A DNA stretch of 64,000 nucleotides from Geomonas azotofigens (lineage in GTDB: Bacteria; Desulfobacterota; Desulfuromonadia; Geobacterales; Geobacteraceae), in the NCBI RefSeq assembly GCF_018919395.1, contig NZ_JAHLME010000009.1, positions 62,001 through 126,000 on the forward strand, written 5' to 3'. Below the pieces are notes generated by a model. It saw only the letters and a list, made by a program, of their open reading frames with translations. It searched no databases and was not told the DNA's origin. This document shows, one piece after another, positions 16,074-23,662 of this stretch (the first letter of the stretch is position 1; each line of letters opens with the position of its first letter). Made by a program: the position numbers and the translations under genes.

Positions 16074-17288
16074 ATGAAAATAATGCTGTACACCGAAACC
16101 TATAACCGCGGCGGGATCGACACGTTCATCGCGACGCTCATGAACCACTGGCCGGAGGCCGGGGACGAGTTCGTGCTGGTCTGTAACGAGGACTACCCGG
16201 GGCTGGAGGTGATCCGGCAGCGGCTCGAACGCCCCTGCAAGGTGGTGACGCACCGGATCCCGACCTACGCGCGCTGGGCCGAGAAGACCCGCGGCAACAA
16301 ACTCATGGACACCTTCCGGGTCTGCTCGTCGCCTTTGTCGCGCTACCTGTTCATTGCCTCGGCCACGCGGATGCTCGGCAAGATCCTGCTTGGCGAGAAC
16401 TGCGACCGGCTCATGGTGGTAAACGGCGGCTTTCCGGGGGCGGATACCTGCCGCGCCGCGGGCATCGCCTGGGGACTCTACTCCGGTAAACCGAAGAGCA
16501 TCCACAACTTTCACAACCTCGGTACCGCGGCCTCCCGCTGCGCCAGACTCCAGGAGGATCGGCTCGACAGTCTGCTGGCCCGGCACAGCAAGGCCTTCGT
16601 CACCGTGTCGCGCGCGGCGGCGGAATCCCTCTCGGTTCGGCCGAAGATCTACGCGGACCGCGCCAAGGTCCGCTTCGTCTACAACGGGCTCGACTTCTCC
16701 CACGAACCGCCTCCTGCCACCGACATCCGGGCGGAACTCTCCCTTGCTCCGGATACGCCGCTATGCCTGATGCTCGGCACCTACGAGCCTCGTAAGGGGC
16801 ACCGTTTCCTGCTCCAGGTGTTCCAAAAGACGCTGCGGCGGGTGCCTCAGGCGCGGTTCGTCATCTGCGGGCACGGCAGCGCCGAAGAAATCGCGGCGGT
16901 GCAGGGGATGGCCCAGGAATTCAACATCGGCGCCAACGTTCACGTCCTCGACTTCCGCTCCGATGCGATGCAGATCCTGAGGCAGGCTGATCTCCTCCTC
17001 GTGGGGTCGCAGGAATTCGAGTCCTTCGGTCTCACCTGTGTCGAGGCCATGGCCAACCGCGTTCCGGTGCTGGCGACCAGGGTAGGGGGGCTTCCCGAGG
17101 TGGTGCAGGATGGCGACGGCGGCTTCACCTTCGCCAAGGATGACGTCGACGGCTACGCGGAACAGATGGTGCGCCTGCTCCTCGACCGGGAACTGCACGC
17201 CGAGCAGGGGCGCAAAGGGTATGAACGCTACCGCAGACTTTTCACGGCCCAAAGGATGACAGAGGAATATGCAAAGCTCATCAGGTAA
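16074..17288 (+). CDS. Glycosyltransferase family 4
   Basis: A 404-residue GT-B enzyme with a complete two-domain layout. YETYNRGGIDTFIATL is the acceptor-side N-terminus. GTYEPRKGHRFLLQVF (about 234) opens the donor domain, and ESFGLTCVEAMANRVPVLATRVGG (about 324-347) is the GT4 donor motif with its two glutamates. It is the first gene of the high-G+C half. The last 20 bases overlap the next gene. Sugar specificity cannot be inferred. Confidence 0.9.
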   Translation: MKIMLYTETYNRGGIDTFIATLMNHWPEAGDEFVLVCNEDYPGLEVIRQRLERPCKVVTHRIPTYARWAEKTRGNKLMDTFRVCSSPLSRYLFIASATRMLGKILLGENCDRLMVVNGGFPGADTCRAAGIAWGLYSGKPKSIHNFHNLGTAASRCARLQEDRLDSLLARHSKAFVTVSRAAAESLSVRPKIYADRAKVRFVYNGLDFSHEPPPATDIRAELSLAPDTPLCLMLGTYEPRKGHRFLLQVFQKTLRRVPQARFVICGHGSAEEIAAVQGMAQEFNIGANVHVLDFRSDAMQILRQADLLLVGSQEFESFGLTCVEAMANRVPVLATRVGGLPEVVQDGDGGFTFAKDDVDGYAEQMVRLLLDRELHAEQGRKGYERYRRLFTAQRMTEEYAKLIR

Positions 17289-18210
17289 CGAGGCGACGCG
17301 GCAAGACGTCTTCTTCAGCGTCGTCATTCCCGCCTACAACTCGGCGCCCTTCATTGCCAAGGCCCTCGATTCCGTGCGCGCCCAGACCCTGGCCGACTAC
17401 GAGGTCGTGATCACCAACGACGGCTCCAAGGACGACACGGTTCAGGTGATCGAGGATTACGCCCGCTGCCACCCCGGGTTCCCGCTGCGGCTCGCCAGCC
17501 AGAACAACAAGGGGATCGGCGGCGCGCGCAATAACGGGATCTTCCGCGCCACCGGCCGTTTCATCGCTTTTCTGGACGCCGACGACTTATGGCATCCGAC
17601 CAAGCTGGAGCGCATGGCGGCCCTGCTTGTCGAAAAGCCCCAGGTCGACGTCGCCTACCACGACGAGATCGAGGTCGCCGGGGACGGGACCAGGCGCCCG
17701 CTCTCCTACGAGGAAGTGCGGGAGCCGGCCTACCAGGACCTGCTTTTCCGCGGCAATCGCCTGTCGACCTCGGCTACCGTCGTGCGCCGGGAACTGGCGC
17801 AAGGGATCGGCGGCTTCTCGGAAAACCTCGACTTCAACAGCGCGGAGGACTACGAGTTCTGGTTGCGGCTGGCCCGCGCCGGCGCCCGCTTCGCCCATCT
17901 CCCGGAAGTGCTGGGCGAGTACCACCGCGTCGAGGGGAGCATCACCCAGAAGATCGAGTACCATCACCGCAACATCTTCAACGTGGTGACCCACCACCTG
18001 GAATTGCTGCGCGGCGACGGCACCTGCTCCGCGTCTCTTCTGGACCGGATGTACCGCCGCAAGAAGGCGGAGCACCTGGCGACGCTGGGGCGCGCATTGG
18101 GCGGGGCCGGCGCAAAGGCACAGGCGCTGCGGATGCACTGGGAGGCGCTGCGGACCGACCCCCTCTGCCTGAAGGCCTACACGAAGCTGGCGAGAACGCT
18201 TTTGTCATGA
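17269..18210 (+). CDS. Glycosyltransferase family 2
   Basis: A 313-residue GT-A enzyme. SVVIPAYNSAPFIAKALDSV at the N-terminus, NDGSKDDT near residue 50 and FLDADDLW near residue 105 are the nucleotide- and metal-binding motifs of the family. The C-terminal ~80 residues are helical, with no membrane span. It overlaps the preceding GT4 by 20 bases and the deacetylase by 4, which suggests translational coupling. It probably adds one residue of the repeat unit. Confidence 0.9.
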   Translation: MQSSSGNEATRQDVFFSVVIPAYNSAPFIAKALDSVRAQTLADYEVVITNDGSKDDTVQVIEDYARCHPGFPLRLASQNNKGIGGARNNGIFRATGRFIAFLDADDLWHPTKLERMAALLVEKPQVDVAYHDEIEVAGDGTRRPLSYEEVREPAYQDLLFRGNRLSTSATVVRRELAQGIGGFSENLDFNSAEDYEFWLRLARAGARFAHLPEVLGEYHRVEGSITQKIEYHHRNIFNVVTHHLELLRGDGTCSASLLDRMYRRKKAEHLATLGRALGGAGAKAQALRMHWEALRTDPLCLKAYTKLARTLLS

Positions 18211-19226
18211 CGGTAAAACTGCTGGTGGACATGGTGCACGGCAGCGGCCTGCACCGGCTCTTCGCCCCCTTCTACGGCGGCCACACCTCGGTGCTGCTCC
18301 TGCACCGGGTACTGCCCGGCCCCGCGCGGGGGCTTCCCTCGGACAACCTGAAGGTGACGCCGGAATTCCTGGACCGCTTCATCGCCGGCCGGAAAAAGGC
18401 GGGCTGGCGCTTCATCTCGCTTGACCACCTGGTGCATGACTTCGACGACTGCGTGGCGCACGGCCGCAACATGGTGCTCACCCTGGATGACGGCTACCGC
18501 GACAATTTCGACCATGCCTGGCCCGTCTTCGCCAGTCACCGGGTCCCCTTCACCGTCTATGTCGCCAACTCGTTTCCCGGGGGGAGGGCAGACTTCTGGT
18601 GGTACACCCTGGAGGAGATGCTCCTGGCGTACCGCCGTATTGAGCTTGAGCACGCTGATCGGCGCGTCACGCTGGATATCGCCGATTCCAGGGCTGCCTT
18701 CGTCGCTTTCAAGTCGGCCTACCAGCCGCTTTCCTCGCAGGACCAGGCGGAGCTCATGGGGCGGCTGCGGGAGCGCTATCCGCTTGCCACGGCGCAGGAA
18801 CGACTCGCCATGACCTGGGACGAGGTGAGGGAGATGGCGGCGGACGAGCTCTGTCGCATCGGCTGCCACACGCTGAGCCACCGCAGCCTCGCGCCCCTGC
18901 CGAGGGACGAGGCGCACCGGGAGCTGGCCGCGTCGCGCGCTGAGATCGAGCGGGAGATCGGCCGGCCGGTGCGCCACCTCGCCTACCCTTACGGCAAGGC
19001 GGTGGACGCCGGCGAGCGCGAAGAGGAACTGGCCAAAGAAGCGGGTTTCGAGAGCGCGGTCACCACGCGGGTCGGCAATCTTCATTCCGGGCACCGGGAT
19101 CATCTGCTCATGCTTCCCCGCATTCCGCTCTACGAGGGGGGGAAGAACGGCAAGCTGAGCGAGATCTTCCTCTCCGGGATGTACAGCGCCGTCACTAACG
19201 GGTTCAAAAAGGTCGTCACCTATTGA
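18207..19226 (+). CDS. Polysaccharide deacetylase (NodB/CE4 family)
   Basis: A 339-residue protein with a NodB homology domain. TLDDGYRDN (about residue 91) supplies the catalytic and metal-binding aspartates. GCHTLSHRSL (about 221-230) gives the H-x3-H metal pair, and HLAYPYGKAVD follows. No signal peptide is seen, so it probably acts on a cytoplasmic lipid-linked or nucleotide sugar. Start ATG 18207 overlaps the previous stop. It likely removes an N-acetyl group, which could expose an amine for the acyltransferase two genes downstream. Confidence 0.87.
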   Translation: MTVKLLVDMVHGSGLHRLFAPFYGGHTSVLLLHRVLPGPARGLPSDNLKVTPEFLDRFIAGRKKAGWRFISLDHLVHDFDDCVAHGRNMVLTLDDGYRDNFDHAWPVFASHRVPFTVYVANSFPGGRADFWWYTLEEMLLAYRRIELEHADRRVTLDIADSRAAFVAFKSAYQPLSSQDQAELMGRLRERYPLATAQERLAMTWDEVREMAADELCRIGCHTLSHRSLAPLPRDEAHRELAASRAEIEREIGRPVRHLAYPYGKAVDAGEREEELAKEAGFESAVTTRVGNLHSGHRDHLLMLPRIPLYEGGKNGKLSEIFLSGMYSAVTNGFKKVVTY

Positions 19227-20299
19227 TCAAGCGCGCTCCTGAAATAAGACTGCCTGCGCTCATGCGGCTCTCGCTGCCCGGCACGGCACCAAGCGGCGAC
19301 GACCGGACCAGTTACACCGGGTATGCCCGCTTCGCCCTTTTGAACGTGCTGAAGGTGCTGGGCTTGGGGCGCGGCGACCGCGTCCTCATCCCCGCCTACA
19401 TCTGCGACGTGGTGCTGCTCCCGCTCGCGGAGCTCGGCATCGAGCCGGTGTATTACCGGGTGACGCCGGATTTCCAGGTGGACTGGGAGAGCGTCGAGGC
19501 GAAACCCGGCAGCCGCGCCTTCATCTCGGTGAACTATTTCGGCGTGAGCCAGGATTTCGGCGCCATCGCCGACTTTTGCGTCGCGCACAATCTGGTCTGG
19601 CTCAACGACAACGCCCACGGTTTCGCCAGCCGCGCCGGCGAGCGCAGCCTTGAGGAATTTGGCGACTTCTCCTTCACGTCGTTCAGAAAGGTGATCGGCT
19701 CGCTGAACGGCGGGCGGGTCAGGATCAACAGCGACCGATTCCTGCCGTTGAAGGAAGAAGTGGACCGGCTCAACGCGGGCGCACCGGAATCGCGGCAGCG
19801 TTACGTCGCCGCAGCCACGCTGCGCACCGCCGGGATCCGGTTGCGCGCGCTCCCGGATTTCTCTGATCCGCGGGGCTTTAGCGAGGACGACATCAAGGGG
19901 TACCGAGTCGATCCGCTCGCTTTGCGCCAACTCGCCGCCTGTGACGAGGCCTCCATCCGCCGGAGCAGGCGAGGGCTGTACCAGACGCTGGAACTCTACC
20001 TGCTGGCCCGTGGCCGCGCCGAAATGCTCCCGATCCCCAGGCTGCTACGGGAGGGGAATTCGCCGCTGGTTCTCCCGGTCGTCACCCCGAACCGTCCCAC
20101 CTGGCTGGAACTTCTGCGCAGCGCCCGGCGGCGCGGCCTGGACCTGCACACGTGGCCGTCGCTGCCTGCTCCGGTGCTGGACGACGGCACCTGGGGCGCC
20201 GCTGATCTCTGGGGAAGGATGCTTTACCTCCCGCTGCACCAGGACCTGGAGGCGGAGAGTTATCTGCCGTTGCTGCAAAAGGTGCTCGATGCTGTTTGA
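19223..20299 (+). CDS. DegT/DnrJ-like PLP-dependent enzyme
   Basis: A 358-residue type-I PLP fold protein. VLIPAYICDVVLLPLAELGI near residue 55 matches the cofactor-loop region of DegT enzymes. NDNAHGFASR (about 132) carries the conserved Asp-x-Ala-His pattern, and the lysine in FTSFRKVIGSLNGG (about 155) is the probable Schiff-base residue. It could be a sugar aminotransferase or a related PLP enzyme. Start TTG 19223 overlaps the deacetylase stop, and the end overlaps the next gene by 11 bases. Substrate unknown. Confidence 0.72.
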   Translation: MIKRAPEIRLPALMRLSLPGTAPSGDDRTSYTGYARFALLNVLKVLGLGRGDRVLIPAYICDVVLLPLAELGIEPVYYRVTPDFQVDWESVEAKPGSRAFISVNYFGVSQDFGAIADFCVAHNLVWLNDNAHGFASRAGERSLEEFGDFSFTSFRKVIGSLNGGRVRINSDRFLPLKEEVDRLNAGAPESRQRYVAAATLRTAGIRLRALPDFSDPRGFSEDDIKGYRVDPLALRQLAACDEASIRRSRRGLYQTLELYLLARGRAEMLPIPRLLREGNSPLVLPVVTPNRPTWLELLRSARRRGLDLHTWPSLPAPVLDDGTWGAADLWGRMLYLPLHQDLEAESYLPLLQKVLDAV

Positions 20300-21374
20300 A
20301 CTGATCGACAACGAGAACGGGCTCCTGGACCTGGGGCCGGAATGGGAGAAGCTGGAGCGGAAGTCCCCGGCGCACCTGTTCCAGAATCACTGCCTGCTGG
20401 CGGACTGGTACCTTTCTGCGGGCAAGGCGGGCGGTGCGGTCCCGGCCGTCGTGGTCGGCCGCGAGGCGGGGGTGCTACGGGCGGTGTTCCCGGCCTGCGT
20501 CATCGTCAAGGCAGGGGTGCGCATCCTGACCTGGCTGGGCGGTTTCTTCATCGTCGATTACGGCGACGTGCTCTTCGACCCGGCCTCCTCGATACCTGTC
20601 GATGATTTCGTGCGCGAGGCGCTGCGGCTGCTCAAGAAGGAGATGGGCTATCACGTCGGCTACTTCCAGAACATGCGCCACGATGCGCTCGCCTATCCGT
20701 TCTTCAGCCGGGAATGCAGGTTCTTCCGGGGGGATGTCGCTCCTTTCATCGACCTGGAAGGGGGCTTCGAGCCGTACCTCGATTCGCTGAAGCGGTTCCG
20801 CAAGAAGCAGAAGTCCGACACGCTGCGCCAGATCAAGAGGCTGCAGGAGCAGGGCGAGCTCGTTTTCAGCGTGGTGACGGGCGATACGCCCCGGGCGGGG
20901 GAGGTGCTGGAGGCGTTTTTCGAGCAGAAGCGCTGGCGTTTCCAGGTCTCGGGCGTGCACGGGGTGCTCTTCAAGCCGGGGTACGAGGATTTCTATCGTC
21001 AGGAGGCGCGGCGTAACCCCAGTCTCCACCTCTGCTGCCTGACGCTGAACGGCGAGATCATCGCGACCCACCTGGGCTATCTCTACAAGAACAGGCTCTA
21101 CTTCGTGATGCCCACCTATGACCATCGCTACGGCAAATTCTCGCCGGGGCGGGTGCTGACCTACTACCTGGTCCGGCACTGTTTCGAGCAGGAGGTGGAG
21201 CTGTTCGATTTCTGCATCGGCCCCGAGGAGTACAAGTACGAGTGGACCGACCGCGACGTCCCCATCAGCAGCTTCGTGAGCGACGACGTCGCCGGCAGGC
21301 TATTGCTGGGAATCAAGAAGGCGAAGATCCGGCTGGATGAACTGCTGAATCGTATCAAGGGAGTCAAGGGATGA
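20289..21374 (+). CDS. FemAB/BioF2-like GNAT acyltransferase
   Basis: A 361-residue protein with the doubled-GNAT layout of the FemAB/CelD/BioF2 group. The linker RFRKKQKSDTLRQIKRLQEQG (about 173-193) leads into a second GNAT domain with LYFVMPTYDHRYGKFSPGRVLTYYLV (about 275-300), a CoA/pantetheine loop. Relatives attach amino acids or acyl groups to amines in cell-envelope polymers. Start ATG 20289 overlaps the PLP enzyme. With the deacetylase and PLP enzyme it may form an amine-creating and amine-acylating module; this is an inference. Confidence 0.77.
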   Translation: MLFELIDNENGLLDLGPEWEKLERKSPAHLFQNHCLLADWYLSAGKAGGAVPAVVVGREAGVLRAVFPACVIVKAGVRILTWLGGFFIVDYGDVLFDPASSIPVDDFVREALRLLKKEMGYHVGYFQNMRHDALAYPFFSRECRFFRGDVAPFIDLEGGFEPYLDSLKRFRKKQKSDTLRQIKRLQEQGELVFSVVTGDTPRAGEVLEAFFEQKRWRFQVSGVHGVLFKPGYEDFYRQEARRNPSLHLCCLTLNGEIIATHLGYLYKNRLYFVMPTYDHRYGKFSPGRVLTYYLVRHCFEQEVELFDFCIGPEEYKYEWTDRDVPISSFVSDDVAGRLLLGIKKAKIRLDELLNRIKGVKG

Positions 21375-22342
21375 CCCAAAGGCACGCCGCCACGGTTTCC
21401 GTGATCATCGCGGCCTACAACGCGGAGCGCTACATCGCCCAGGCCATCGACAGCGTCCTCGCGCAAAGCTATCCCGGCGTCGAGTGCATCGTGGTCGATG
21501 ACGGCTCCAGCGACCGCACCGCCGACATCGTCAAGGGGTACGGCAGCCGGGTACGCTATCTGTACCAGCAAAACGCCGAGCGCTCCGCGGCGCGCAACAA
21601 CGGCATGAGCCAGGCAGGCGGGGAGTTCATCTCGTTTCTGGACGCCGATGACCTGCTGGCGCCGGAGAAGCTGGCCGAACAGGTGGCCTTTCTGGGCGAG
21701 CATCCCGAGTACGACGTGGCCTACTCCCGGGTCAGCTATTTCAACGACGAGGACGGCTCCAGCTTCACGCCGCAACGCAGATCTCCCAGCGGGGACATCG
21801 TGTTGGAGCTTCTGTACGGCAACTTCATCACCATCCACTCGCCGCTGATCCGGCGCCAGGCGGCGGCCAGGACCGCCGGTTTCGATCCCGCGCGCAACCG
21901 TTACGAGGACTGGGATTTCCTGCTGCGCCTGGCCCTAGCCGGAGCGAAGTTCGGCTTCCAGGATCGCCTGCATGCAAAGGTCAGGCTGCACCCGGGCAAC
22001 ACCATCGGCGACCAGGTGAAAATGTTCGAGGCGAAGCTGCGGGTCGCGGAGCGGATTGTCGCGGTGTACGGCGCGGAACTGGCCCGGCGCTCCGTCGATG
22101 CCCAGGGGCTGGTGGCGTTTCACAGGGCCGATTACGGCCGGGTCCTGGTGCTGGCGGGGCGGGGGGCGGAAGGGCGGGCGCTGATCCGCGAGGCGGCGCG
22201 CTTTCCGTTCCGGCACCGCAAGATTTTCGTCGCCTTCGCCGTCGCCGCCGGGATCTTCGGTTCCGGCATGCTCGTCGCCGCCCAGCAGTTCTACGACCGG
22301 GTCGTCAAGGGAAAGCGGGCCGGCAAGGGAGGGAGCGCGTGA
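21371..22342 (+). CDS. Glycosyltransferase family 2
   Basis: A 323-residue GT-A enzyme. SVIIAAYNAERYIAQAIDSVLAQ, VDDGSSDRT (about 47) and FLDADDLLAPEKL (about 95) are the usual GT2 motifs. ARNRYEDWDFLLRLALAG near residue 176 holds the E-D-W-D-type catalytic region. It overlaps neighbours by 4 bases on both sides. The C-terminus has one hydrophobic segment (FVAFAVAAGIFGSGMLVAA) that may anchor it to the membrane. Confidence 0.9.
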   Translation: MTQRHAATVSVIIAAYNAERYIAQAIDSVLAQSYPGVECIVVDDGSSDRTADIVKGYGSRVRYLYQQNAERSAARNNGMSQAGGEFISFLDADDLLAPEKLAEQVAFLGEHPEYDVAYSRVSYFNDEDGSSFTPQRRSPSGDIVLELLYGNFITIHSPLIRRQAAARTAGFDPARNRYEDWDFLLRLALAGAKFGFQDRLHAKVRLHPGNTIGDQVKMFEAKLRVAERIVAVYGAELARRSVDAQGLVAFHRADYGRVLVLAGRGAEGRALIREAARFPFRHRKIFVAFAVAAGIFGSGMLVAAQQFYDRVVKGKRAGKGGSA

Positions 22343-23532
22343 AAATTGTCTTTATCGCTCCGTTTGGCATCCGCCCCAAAGGGACGGTGATCGCCCGCAT
22401 GGTGCCGCTCGCCGTGGAACTGCAGAAGCGGGGCCACGAAGTGGTCATCGTTGCACCTCCCTACACCAACCCGGAAAGTTCGGGCACCGTCGAGGTGGTG
22501 CGCGGCGTGCCGGTGAAGAACATCGTCCTGGGGCCGAAGCACAAGGCCGTGGCGGCTCCCTTCCTCGCCTGGCGCCTGTTCCGTGCCGCGCTGGCGGAGA
22601 CGCCGGACCTGGTGCACCTCTTCAAGCCCAAGGGGTACGGCGGCCTGAGCGCCATGTTGCAGCTTTGTTGCGAGCGGCTCGGCATCCGCATGCCGCCTCT
22701 TTTTCTCGATACCGACGATTGGGAAGGGAAGGGGGGGATGAACGACCAGGTGCGATACTCGGCGGCCGAGCGGCAGCTGTACGCGTTTCAGGAACAGTGG
22801 CTGCCGCAGCGCGTGCGCGGCGTCACCGTGGCGAGCCGCATGCTGGAGGAGTTGCACCTGCAAATGGGGATTGCGCGGGAGCGGTTATTGTATCTTCCCA
22901 ACTGCGTCGACGACCAGCCCGCCGGCGACGGCGCGAAGATCCGGCAGCGGCTCGGGATCGCCGCGGATGCATCGGTACTTCTTCTCTACACGCGCTTTTT
23001 CGAGTTCAGCCAGGAGAAGCTGCACCTCATCTTCGCCGAGGCCCGGCGCCGGGTGCCCGGCGTCAGATTCCTGGTGGTGGGCAAGGGGCGGCAGGGGGAG
23101 GAAGCGCAACTTGTCGCCGCCGCCCGCACCGACGGCTTCGAGGACGCGCTGGTCATGGCCGGCTGGGTGGAACCCGCCGAGCTACCCGACTACCTGGCCG
23201 CCGCCGACCTCGCCATCTACCCGTTCGCCGACACCCTGTTGAACCGCTGCAAATGTCCGGCAAAGCTGACGGAACTCCTGCGCGCGGGCGTGCCCGTGGT
23301 GGCCGACGCGGTAGGTCAGATCAAGGAGTACATCGTGCCGGAGCGTGGCGGCGTGCTCTGCGACCCGGACGATTGGCGGGGCATGGCGGAACGGACCGTG
23401 GAGCTTCTTGACGACCCGGTCCGGCGGGAGGCCATCGGGCGGGAGGGACGACGCTACCTGCTGGAGCAGTTCCGGTGGAATATGTTTGCCGAGAAACTTG
23501 AATTGTTTTATAAATATCCGATTGGCCGCTAG
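22339..23532 (+). CDS. Glycosyltransferase family 4
   Basis: A 397-residue GT-B enzyme. FIAPFGIRPKGTVIARMVPLA is the N-terminal acceptor loop. LLLYTRFFEFSQEKLHLIF (about 215) opens the donor domain. NRCKCPAKLTELLRAGVPVVADAVGQIKEYI (about 302-332) replaces the usual E-x7-E region with a C-x-C-P-A-K variant seen in some GT4 enzymes. It starts 4 bases inside the GT2 gene. No gene follows for 130 bases, so it may end the cotranscribed glycosyltransferase series. Confidence 0.88.
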   Translation: MKIVFIAPFGIRPKGTVIARMVPLAVELQKRGHEVVIVAPPYTNPESSGTVEVVRGVPVKNIVLGPKHKAVAAPFLAWRLFRAALAETPDLVHLFKPKGYGGLSAMLQLCCERLGIRMPPLFLDTDDWEGKGGMNDQVRYSAAERQLYAFQEQWLPQRVRGVTVASRMLEELHLQMGIARERLLYLPNCVDDQPAGDGAKIRQRLGIAADASVLLLYTRFFEFSQEKLHLIFAEARRRVPGVRFLVVGKGRQGEEAQLVAAARTDGFEDALVMAGWVEPAELPDYLAAADLAIYPFADTLLNRCKCPAKLTELLRAGVPVVADAVGQIKEYIVPERGGVLCDPDDWRGMAERTVELLDDPVRREAIGREGRRYLLEQFRWNMFAEKLELFYKYPIGR

Positions 23533-23662
23533 GTCCCGTTGGTTTTCCCGCTGTCAAGGCCGCTGTTGGAATCCCCGAAGGTGCCCACCCATCGGCTTCA
23601 TCTCAGTTCGACCAAAATGAAATCACGCTGCAGCCGTGTGGAGTCTTTTCCGGAGAGCATGT

